Source: Chloroflexota bacterium
Lineage (GTDB): Bacteria > Chloroflexota > Anaerolineae > 4572-78 > J111
Assembly: GCA_003695455.1 (NCBI GenBank)
Contig: RFJF01000486.1
Coordinates: 1-6,721, forward strand
Direction: 5' to 3'
DNA length: 6,721 nt
Shown: positions 1 to 5,182 of the stretch, one piece after another
Position numbering within the stretch: the stretch's first letter is position 1
How the letters are laid out: each line of letters starts with the position of its first letter
The notes under the pieces: model-generated
What the model was told of the DNA's origin: nothing
Seen by the model: only the letters and a program-made list of their open reading frames with translations
Databases searched by the model: none
Program-made: the position numbers and the translations under genes

Positions 1-63
1 GCCCTCGGAGTTGCTCTGCCCATTTTAATCCGCCCCGCCGCAGAGTCAAAAATTGGCGGCAAC

Positions 64-87
64 AAAAAACCCCCGCGGTTGCGGGGG
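64..87 (-). terminator. Intrinsic terminator of the CNBD gene
   Basis: Read on the minus strand, a perfect 7-bp GC stem (CCCCCGC / GCGGGGG) with a 4-nt loop AACC is followed at once by six T residues. It lies 24 bp past the stop codon of the cyclic-nucleotide-binding gene, the normal place for a factor-independent terminator. On the plus strand there is no T run after the stem, so it should act in one direction only. Confidence 0.9.
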
Positions 88-111
88 CCAAATGCAATTT
101 TCCGGGCCGCG

Positions 112-585
112 CTACATCAGCGATTCACGCACCAGCAGGTTGGTTTGCCGGATTTTCAGGGCCAGGTCGGCGGCAAAATTTCGCATCACCACGTAGCCCA
201 TTTGGGTGTCGTTGTCCAGCAATTCCAGAAAATCTTTGCGGCCAATCACCAGCACCCGGCACGTTTCTGAACTGCACTTGGCCGACGCTGAACGGATACC
301 GGGGTCTACAATTGCCACTTCGCCAAAGGATTGGCCGCGGCGCAGGGTGGCAATGGTGCTGGGCTGGTAAGAGTCGGTGCCGTCGCCAATGGTGTCGGGG
401 TCAATTTGAATATCAACCTCGCCGTCTACAATGATGAAAAATTCACGGCTGGGCGAATTTTCCCTGACAATCACATCATCCTGATTGAAACTTTTTTCTG
501 TGCAAACCGACTCAATCAACTTGAGTTGCTCGGCGGTCAAATCTTCAAAAATATCAACCTGTTCCAGCACGTATCCGTGAGTCAT
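112..585 (-). CDS. Stand-alone cyclic nucleotide-binding domain protein
   Basis: A 157-residue soluble protein that is almost entirely one cyclic-nucleotide-binding domain (CNBD, CRP/PKA regulatory-subunit fold), about residues 11-130. The N-terminal part (VDIFEDLTAEQL) is the usual helix before the beta roll. FFIIVDGEVDI (49-59) is the conserved roll segment with its glycine. FGEVAIVDPGIRSASA (87-102) matches the phosphate-binding cassette, with Glu89 for the ribose and Arg98 for the cyclic phosphate, so ligand binding is plausible. A hydrophilic stretch at about 62-76 lengthens a loop. The last 25 residues form a short helix; there is no helix-turn-helix, kinase, channel or other output domain, so it is not a CRP-like transcription factor. 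It probably signals through a partner protein not seen here. The ATG is supported by a purine-rich site AGGGAGAG five bases upstream. The gene is monocistronic, with its own promoter and terminator, and diverges from the DinG gene. Ligand (cAMP, cGMP or other) and partner are unknown. Confidence 0.93.
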   Translation of the reverse strand: MTHGYVLEQVDIFEDLTAEQLKLIESVCTEKSFNQDDVIVRENSPSREFFIIVDGEVDIQIDPDTIGDGTDSYQPSTIATLRRGQSFGEVAIVDPGIRSASAKCSSETCRVLVIGRKDFLELLDNDTQMGYVVMRNFAADLALKIRQTNLLVRESLM

Positions 586-619
586 TTGGTCTCTCCCTCA
601 ATATTTCTGACGTACCAAA

Positions 620-648
620 ATCTTAACATTGACCGCACAAACCGTCAA
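620..648 (-). promoter_or_regulatory. Promoter of the CNBD gene (sigma-70-like, extended -10)
   Basis: On the minus strand, TTGACG (648-643) is followed after exactly 17 bp by TAAGAT (625-620). A TG one base before the -10 makes it an extended -10 box (TGTTAAGAT). Start of transcription would fall near 613, giving a leader of roughly 28 nt that contains the AGGGAGAG ribosome site (598-591). The -35 matches consensus at 5 of 6 positions and the -10 at 4 of 6. Confidence 0.6.
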
Positions 649-650
649 TG
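627..650. promoter_or_regulatory. Candidate operator: 7-bp dyad over the CNBD promoter
   Basis: CATTGAC (627-633) and GTCAATG (644-650) form a perfect inverted repeat with a 10-bp spacer. It covers the -35 box and most of the -10/-35 spacer of the minus-strand promoter, so a dimeric protein bound here would be expected to repress the CNBD gene. The symmetry arises partly because one arm contains the -35 TTGAC. No regulator is identified. Confidence 0.35.
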
Positions 651-739
651 GGACTTTTGGGCAAAGCCGCTGCCGATATTCTAGCCGCGAGCGGCCAACT
701 TTACAATCGAGTTGTTTTCGCTCAATTTCCAAATTTCTG

Positions 740-745
740 TATAAT
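740..745 (+). promoter_or_regulatory. Candidate -10 box for the dinG-like gene
   Basis: A perfect TATAAT lies 78 bp before the proposed TTG start. The best-placed -35 (717-722, TTCGCT, 17-bp spacing) is poor, so the promoter is weak or needs an activator. A transcript starting near 752 would exclude the upstream in-frame ATG at 629, which supports the downstream start at 824. Confidence 0.4.
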
Positions 746-823
746 ATATGGTTGCTATCCCTGTGGAGAAATCCCCATTTCAGCCACAAATTACAGCGCA
801 CAGCGCCTAGAAAGCAGCAAATT

Positions 824-3676
824 TTGTCAAGAGTATATGTTTCCCTCGACATCGAAACGACCGGCCTGAACGCGGAACAGGACGAGATCATCGAAATTGG
901 CGCGGTGCGTTTTAAAGGCAGCCGCACCTTTGAAACCTTCAGCGCGCTCGTCAATCCCGGCAAGCCCATCCCCTACAAAATTCAGCAACTAACCGGCATC
1001 ACCCCGGATGATGTAGCCGACGCCCCGCCCATTGAGGCGGTACTGCCTGACCTGCAACGTTTTGTGGGCGATAATCCCGTGCTGGGCCACAATATTGGTT
1101 TTGATTTGGGGTTTTTGCGCCGGCACAACGTACTCACCAACAATGCCGGCGTTGATACATTTGAACTGGCCAGCATTTTGCTGCCGCACGCGGGCCGGTA
1201 CAGCCTGTCTACACTGATTGAACATCTGGGTGTTACTCTGTCGCCCGATGGGCAGGCGCACCGCGCGCTGGATGACGCCCAGGCCGCGCGCCAGTTGTTT
1301 GATGCCCTGCTGGACCAGGCGCGCCGGCTTGACTCGCGCGTTATTGACGCCATAGTGCAGGCATCCAAAGGAAAAAACTGGCCGCTGCATCTGGTTTTCC
1401 GCGATCTTGGCCGCGAGCGCCGTATCCAGCCGCCGGCCGGTTCGCTGGGGCAGCAGCTTGCCGCCAAAGGTCTCATCACCCAAACCCCCAACGGCGGCCT
1501 GTCACTTATTCAGGCAGAAAGCCGCCGCCCGGACCCGCCGCTCAAACCCGCACCCAACCCCATGAGCCTGCCGCTTGAAAAACTGTGCCGGATGCTGGAA
1601 AAAAACGGCCTGTTTGAAAAGAAATTCAAGGGCTTTGAGTACCGCTCGCAGCAGGTTGATATGATGGCTAACGTCATCGGCGCGTTCAACGATTCTCACC
1701 ACATGATGATTGAGGCCGGCACCGGCACCGGTAAATCAATGGCCTACCTCATTCCGGCCATTTACTGGGCGCTGCAAAACGGCGAGCGGGTGGTAATATC
1801 AACCAACACCATCAACCTGCAAGACCAGTTGATGAACAAAGATATTCCGCTGCTGCAAAAACTTTTGCCGGTTGACTTCAAAGCCACCACCCTCAAAGGG
1901 CGGGCCAACTACGTTTGCCCGCGCCGGGTGCAAATGTTTCAGGCCAAACAAAACCACAGCCCCCGAGAGCTGCGGATGCTGGCTAAATTACTGGTCTGGA
2001 TGCCCGGCACCACCACCGGAGACCGCGAGGAGCTGTTTATGCCGGACCCGGTAGAGCAGGGTTTCTGGAGCCAGGTGGCGTCAGACAGCACCATCTGCAC
2101 GCCCCGCGTCTGCTCGCCGGAAAGCTGCTTTTACGCCCGCGCCCGCCGCGACGCCGAATCGGCGCACGTGCTGGTGGTCAATCACGCCCTGCTGCTGTCT
2201 GACGTGGGGGTAGACAACAAAATCATTCCGGAATACAAATACCTGATTGTTGACGAAGCGCACCATTTGGAAGACGCGGTCACATCGCAACTTAAATTCT
2301 CGCTGGACCAGCGCGGCATGCTACAACTGCTGCGCGAACTGAGCGCCCCCCTGCGCGGCAGCAACCTGCGCGTGGGGTTAATTCACGAAGTTGGCCGGCG
2401 GGTGGCGCAGGCGGTGCCGGATTCACTCAAAGACGACGCCGCAGACATTGTTAACAAATGCGATGACGCCGTGCAACGGCTGGCGTCGTCATCGCGCCAG
2501 CTATTTTCTGCGCTGCAAGGGTTCATTGCCGAATCACCCGGTAACCGGAGCTACAACGTTAAAATCCGGCTCACCGACCAGGCCCGCAGCCAGCCATCGT
2601 GGTCCAACGTTGAACTGGGCTGGGATAACGTGGACGCCGGCCTCAAATCTGCCTCAAAGGCGCTGGGCATTCTGTACACCATGCTCACCGAGATGGAAGG
2701 GTACGATGTTCCCAACTGGGAAGAGCTGCTCTCTAACCTGAGCTACTACCGCGCCCGGCTGGACGAAATCCGCAGCAATCTGAAAATCATCCTCTCTGCG
2801 CCCACCCCGGACCGGATTTTGTGGGTAGAACAGAGCGCCCGCAACAACAATATTTCTTTGCACAACGCGCCGCTGCACGTGGGTGGATTGGTGCAAGAGT
2901 ACCTGCTCAACCCCAAAGATTCGGTAGTGTTCACCTCGGCTACCTTGCGGACCAACAATTCGTTTGATTATTTTCAGGAACGGCTGGATTTGTGGGACGC
3001 CGGCGAAGCGGCGGTGGGGTCTCCGTTTGATTACCCGCGCAACACCCTGCTCTACCTGCCCACAGACATGCCAGAACCCAACACCCCCGGCTACCAGAAA
3101 ATCAGCAACAACGCACTCATCAATCTGGTGCGACAAATCAAAGGGCGTACGCTGGTTCTGTTTACGGCCTACAGCCAGCTCAGGCAGGCCGCCGAGGCGC
3201 TCAAAGGCCCGCTGGCCGAGGCCGGGATTGTGGTTTACCAACAGGGCGATGGTTCGAGCCGCCGGCAGATGATTGAGAATTTTAAAAACGCCGAACAGGC
3301 CGTGCTGCTGGGAACCCGTTCCTTTTGGGAGGGGGTTGATATTCCCGGCCCGGCGTTGAGTTGCGTGGTCATTGCCCGCATCCCGTTTGCCGTGCCCAGC
3401 GACCCGATTGTCTCGGCCCGCGCCGAAACGTTTGACAACGCCTTCTACCAATATTCCATTCCACAGGCCATTTTGATGTTCCGGCAGGGATTTGGCCGGC
3501 TCATCCGCACCAAAACCGACCGGGGTGTGGTGGTCATTTTTGATAAACGGGTCATCTCAAAAAGTTACGGTCAGGCATTTTTAGACTCGCTGCCGGAAGT
3601 GGAAGAGCGACGGGGCCGGCTTGATATGCTACCGCAAGTGGCCCATGACTGGATTGAATTTGGCAGCATTGATTAA
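824..3676 (+). CDS. dinG: DinG-family protein: DEDDh exonuclease fused to XPD-like Fe-S helicase
   Basis: A 950-residue fusion. The N-terminal exonuclease domain (about 4-165) has the DEDDh sites: Asp9 and Glu11 in SLDIETTG, Asp94 in HNIGFD, His146 and Asp151 in HRALDDA, as in the DnaQ epsilon family. A linker (about 170-250) leads to a superfamily 2 helicase: RSQQ (274-277), Walker A EAGTGTGKS (297-305, Lys304), STNTINLQDQ (motif Ia), DEAH (477-480), TSATL (704-708), GTRSFWEGVD (motif V, 830-839) and QGFGRLIR (motif VI, 888-895). Cys365, Cys425, Cys430 and Cys435 sit between motifs Ia and II, where XPD and DinG bind a 4Fe-4S cluster. The expected role is processing of R-loops, D-loops or damaged DNA by 5'-3' unwinding with 3'-5' degradation. 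An ATG at 629 would add 65 residues with no domain character and lies upstream of the TATAAT at 740; TTG at 824 gives MSRVYVSLDIETTG, the usual start of this domain. The ribosome site before it is weak (AGAAAG). Start confidence is lower than gene confidence. Confidence 0.93.
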   Translation: MSRVYVSLDIETTGLNAEQDEIIEIGAVRFKGSRTFETFSALVNPGKPIPYKIQQLTGITPDDVADAPPIEAVLPDLQRFVGDNPVLGHNIGFDLGFLRRHNVLTNNAGVDTFELASILLPHAGRYSLSTLIEHLGVTLSPDGQAHRALDDAQAARQLFDALLDQARRLDSRVIDAIVQASKGKNWPLHLVFRDLGRERRIQPPAGSLGQQLAAKGLITQTPNGGLSLIQAESRRPDPPLKPAPNPMSLPLEKLCRMLEKNGLFEKKFKGFEYRSQQVDMMANVIGAFNDSHHMMIEAGTGTGKSMAYLIPAIYWALQNGERVVISTNTINLQDQLMNKDIPLLQKLLPVDFKATTLKGRANYVCPRRVQMFQAKQNHSPRELRMLAKLLVWMPGTTTGDREELFMPDPVEQGFWSQVASDSTICTPRVCSPESCFYARARRDAESAHVLVVNHALLLSDVGVDNKIIPEYKYLIVDEAHHLEDAVTSQLKFSLDQRGMLQLLRELSAPLRGSNLRVGLIHEVGRRVAQAVPDSLKDDAADIVNKCDDAVQRLASSSRQLFSALQGFIAESPGNRSYNVKIRLTDQARSQPSWSNVELGWDNVDAGLKSASKALGILYTMLTEMEGYDVPNWEELLSNLSYYRARLDEIRSNLKIILSAPTPDRILWVEQSARNNNISLHNAPLHVGGLVQEYLLNPKDSVVFTSATLRTNNSFDYFQERLDLWDAGEAAVGSPFDYPRNTLLYLPTDMPEPNTPGYQKISNNALINLVRQIKGRTLVLFTAYSQLRQAAEALKGPLAEAGIVVYQQGDGSSRRQMIENFKNAEQAVLLGTRSFWEGVDIPGPALSCVVIARIPFAVPSDPIVSARAETFDNAFYQYSIPQAILMFRQGFGRLIRTKTDRGVVVIFDKRVISKSYGQAFLDSLPEVEERRGRLDMLPQVAHDWIEFGSID

Positions 3677-3694
3677 TTGATTAACAGACACAAC

Positions 3695-3723
3695 ACTGCC
3701 GGTTGCCCAAACCGGACAGTTTT
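3695..3723 (+). terminator. Probable weak intrinsic terminator after dinG
   Basis: ACTGCCGGTT (3695-3704) pairs with AACCGG and CAGT (3710-3720), giving ten base pairs with one bulged A (3716) and a 5-nt loop, followed by TTTTG. It starts 18 bp after the dinG stop. The T tract is only four long, so termination may be partial and some dinG transcript may continue into efp. Confidence 0.55.
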
Positions 3724-3731
3724 GATACTAT
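3703..3731 (+). promoter_or_regulatory. Candidate efp promoter (extended -10)
   Basis: TTGCCC (3703-3708), a 17-bp spacer and TACTAT (3726-3731) preceded by TGA form a plausible extended -10 promoter, each hexamer matching 4 of 6 consensus bases. Transcription would begin near 3738, about 25 nt before the efp start and just before its ribosome site. It overlaps the hairpin at 3695-3720. Confidence 0.45.
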
Positions 3732-3762
3732 TTCAGCAAACAAACTATGGAGGACCAGAAAA

Positions 3763-4320
3763 ATGATTGAAGCAAATGCCCTGCGAAAGGGAACCACGTT
3801 CACCGCCGACAACGAACTTTTCAAGGTGCTTGACTACACGCACAACAAAACGGCGCGCGGCAGCGCCACTATTCGGGTAAAGGTGCAAAATTTGCGCAGC
3901 GGCGCCATTTTTGAAAAGACCTTTAACGGCGGCGAGCGCGTGCAGGATATCAGCCTGGACCACGCCACCGCCCAGTACCTGTACAACGACGGCCATCTGT
4001 ACTATTTTATGGACACAGAAACCTACGAGCAACCGGCCATTAACAAAGAAGTGCTTGAAGATATTATCCCCTACCTCACTGAAAATATGGAAGTGAAAAT
4101 ATCTTCCTACGAGGGCGAACCGCTGGACATTCAAATCCCCATCACGGTAGATTTAGAAGTGATTGACGCCGAACCTGGTTTTGCCGGCGATACCGCGCAG
4201 GGCGCCAGCAAACCCGTCACCGTATCAACCGGGCTGGTGGTCAACACGCCCCTGTTTGTCAACATTGGCGATACCATTCGTATTGATACCCGCACCGGCG
4301 AATACCTGACCCGTGTGTAG
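3763..4320 (+). CDS. efp: Elongation factor P
   Basis: EF-P binds between the P and E sites of the ribosome and helps peptide-bond formation at polyproline stretches. The 185-residue length is typical of the family. It has the three expected beta domains: KOW-like N-terminal (about 1-64), central OB (about 66-127, with QYLYNDGHLYYFMDTETYEQ) and C-terminal OB (about 130-185, with EVIDAEPGFAGDTA and the ending IDTRTGEYLTRV). The tip loop that reaches the peptidyl-transferase centre reads HNKTARGSAT, placing Arg32 where E. coli EF-P has the modified Lys34. The ATG at 3763 has GGAGGA eight bases upstream; an in-frame ATG at 3703 would add 20 unrelated residues and overlap the promoter. No modification enzyme gene (EpmA, EpmB, EarP or YmfI type) is visible in the window. 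It follows dinG by 86 bp and probably has its own promoter. Confidence 0.98.
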   Translation: MIEANALRKGTTFTADNELFKVLDYTHNKTARGSATIRVKVQNLRSGAIFEKTFNGGERVQDISLDHATAQYLYNDGHLYYFMDTETYEQPAINKEVLEDIIPYLTENMEVKISSYEGEPLDIQIPITVDLEVIDAEPGFAGDTAQGASKPVTVSTGLVVNTPLFVNIGDTIRIDTRTGEYLTRV

Positions 4321-4430
4321 TTTACTACGGCCACCGCTTTAAGCTGCCTCTCAGAAATGGGGTGTATGGTAGCATTTACAGGGCCTTTCGCGTAAAAAAC
4401 CTGGTCTTTGTGCAAGAAAATCATGTGCAG

Positions 4431-4517
4431 CCGGGAAGTGAGGATTATGGAGTAGGGAGTAGGGAGTATGGAGTAAAGACCTAATCCTTACTCCATAATC
4501 CGTAACTCATTTCCCGG
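4431..4517. repeat. Imperfect palindromic element with tandem 7-bp core
   Basis: The left arm (4431-4454) and right arm (4489-4517) are inverted copies: both, read outward to inward, contain CCGGGAA, then TGAG, then GGATTATGGAGTA. They differ by one substitution (G or A before TGAG) and by five extra bases (TTACG) in the right arm. The centre holds four tandem heptamers. It lies in the noncoding gap between efp and the eight-cysteine gene. It resembles small palindromic or MITE-like elements by layout only; I do not recognise a family and see no clear target duplication. As RNA it could form a long hairpin followed by TTTATT, so it may also end efp transcripts, for which no other terminator is visible. 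Confidence 0.7.
4447..4474 (+). repeat. Four tandem heptamers (ATGGAGT / AGGGAGT)
   Basis: Four perfect-register 7-bp units read ATGGAGT, AGGGAGT, AGGGAGT, ATGGAGT. The outer two units are identical, so either can pair with the single complementary copy TACTCCAT at 4489-4496, giving two alternative hairpins. Tandem heptamers of this kind are prone to copy-number change by slippage. Confidence 0.85.
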
Positions 4518-4544
4518 TTTATTCCGATGGCAGACACGTAAAAA

Positions 4545-4892
4545 ATGAAAACACCCGCAGGCAAAGAATGTAAATTTTATTTTGGCGATTTCCACCGGGG
4601 GCGCAACGTGCAGTCCTGCCGCCTGATTGAACGCAGCAAAGATTCCCTGCCGTGGCAGCCCGGTTTGTGCCAAACCTGCCCCGTACCCGATATTCTGCGG
4701 GCCAACGGCTCTGACACGCTGGTGCTTGACGGCAAAGTGGTCAAAAAATTCTTTGGGTTCAAACAAGAGGTCGTGGTTGAAGGCTGGTGCAGCGAATGTT
4801 TCAGCGCCGTTCCGGACCCCAAACGTGGCTGCCCCAATTGCGGTATCTCGCACCATCCTTCTATTTTTGATTTGGAAGAACGCCCGGACTAA
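4545..4892 (+). CDS. Conserved small protein with two four-cysteine metal sites
   Basis: A 115-residue soluble protein without signal peptide or membrane segment. Its eight cysteines fall in two groups. The first is Cys9, Cys25, Cys42 and Cys45 (spacing 15, 16 and 2) in an N-terminal half containing FYFGDFHRGR and CQTCPVPDIL. The second is Cys82, Cys85, Cys96 and Cys99 (CSEC, ten residues, CPNCG), a classic zinc-ribbon knuckle pair. A beta-rich stretch with KVVKKFFGFKQEVVVEG links them. The CPVPDIL pattern recalls uncharacterised proteins I associate with Chloroflexota, but I cannot name a family or function. Zinc in the second site is likely; the first could hold zinc or an iron-sulphur cluster. 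The ATG at 4545 is the first in frame after a stop at 4539-4541, but no convincing ribosome site precedes it, and the palindromic element ends only 27 bp upstream. A strong terminator follows. Confidence 0.82.
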   Translation: MKTPAGKECKFYFGDFHRGRNVQSCRLIERSKDSLPWQPGLCQTCPVPDILRANGSDTLVLDGKVVKKFFGFKQEVVVEGWCSECFSAVPDPKRGCPNCGISHHPSIFDLEERPD

Positions 4893-4914
4893 CCGGCCCG
4901 GCACAGAACATTTT

Positions 4915-4952
4915 GGGCAGGCCCAAAAGTTTGGGTCTGCCCGTTTTATTTT
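4915..4952 (+). terminator. Strong intrinsic terminator after the eight-cysteine gene
   Basis: GGGCAGGCCCAAA (4915-4927) pairs with TTTGGGTCTGCCC (4930-4942) over 13 positions, with one G-T wobble, followed by GTTTTATTTT. It begins 22 bp after the stop codon. The opposite strand has A residues after the stem, so it acts on the plus strand only. Confidence 0.92.
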
Positions 4953-4981
4953 CTGACCAAAATTAACCTTTGTGATATAAT
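4953..4981 (+). promoter_or_regulatory. Promoter of the CBS-ACT gene (perfect extended -10)
   Basis: CTGACC (4953-4958) is followed after 17 bp by a perfect TATAAT (4976-4981) preceded by TGA, the extended -10 form TGnTATAAT. It starts directly after the T tract of the preceding terminator, so the gene is a separate transcription unit. The predicted start near 4988 leaves a leader of about 195 nt before the CBS start codon. Confidence 0.75.
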
Positions 4982-4985
4982 TGAG

Positions 4986-5165
4986 TCAGGCGCTGCTGCC
5001 TGAAGCACGCAGTAACCCTGCAACGGAGCTTGAGTTATGACCTCATTTTTTGGCTGGCCATGCCCATCACAATGCGGCCAAACACCTTCACACCCAAACA
5101 ACAAAATAACTCAATGCTCCCACGGTTGGGTTACGCTGCAACGCCATTTATCCAACCAACCCTAA
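4986..5165 (+). promoter_or_regulatory. Structured leader of the CBS-ACT gene
   Basis: Three local hairpins can be drawn. The first is TCAGGC / GCCTGA (4986-5003, 6-nt loop) near the predicted transcript start. The second is TTTGGCTG / CGGCCAAA (5049-5082), extended inside by CAT / ATG after a 2-nt bulge. The third is GGTTGG at 5124-5129, which can pair with CCAACC at 5152-5157 or at 5156-5161. The last choice offers two alternative pairings shortly before the ribosome site at 5170. I do not recognise a known riboswitch class, and short hairpins occur by chance. Confidence 0.35.
5037..5165 (+). CDS. Possible 42-residue leader ORF upstream of the CBS-ACT gene
   Basis: An ATG with GGAG eight bases upstream (5025-5028) opens a 42-codon frame ending at TAA, 17 bp before the CBS start and in a different frame from it. 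The predicted peptide begins MTSFFGWPCPSQC and contains three cysteines (9, 13, 27), two tryptophans and many Asn, Gln and Pro residues, with no recognisable domain, signal or membrane helix. Its codon choice is less GC-rich at third positions than the neighbouring genes, which argues against a conserved protein. It may be a regulatory leader peptide, a young small protein or a chance ORF. Confidence 0.3.
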   Translation: MTSFFGWPCPSQCGQTPSHPNNKITQCSHGWVTLQRHLSNQP

Positions 5166-5182
5166 TTACAGGAGGATATTCC

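Noticed and set aside
1..23. Possible minus-strand gene start at ATG 23-21, continuing off the left edge
   Set aside because: Only seven codons are visible, the upstream GC-rich stretch is not a clear ribosome site, and no product can be inferred.
629..823. 65-residue N-terminal extension of DinG from the ATG at 629
   Set aside because: It contains a perfect TATAAT, has no domain character, overlaps the promoter region of the divergent gene and precedes the natural start of the exonuclease fold.
2654..3451. Long minus-strand frame (265 codons) opposite the dinG helicase domain
   Set aside because: It is antisense to well-conserved helicase motifs V and VI and has no domain of its own; it reflects the GC-rich codon pattern of the real gene.
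3703..3762. 20-residue extension of EF-P from the ATG at 3703
   Set aside because: It overlaps the dinG terminator hairpin and candidate efp promoter; the ATG at 3763 has GGAGGA at good spacing and gives the family's usual 185 residues.
4362..4484. Open frame downstream of efp with a possible GTG start
   Set aside because: It lacks a ribosome site, matches nothing I recognise and runs into the heptamer repeat, so it is probably noncoding sequence.
4431..4517. CRISPR array or insertion sequence
   Set aside because: The 7-bp units are contiguous with no spacers, and no transposase or cas gene is present; it is a tandem repeat inside a palindrome.
5030..5182. 51-residue N-terminal extension of the CBS protein from a TTG at 5030
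   Set aside because: The ATG at 5183 has a strong AGGAGGA, the extension has no CBS character, and AcuB-like proteins begin at this point.
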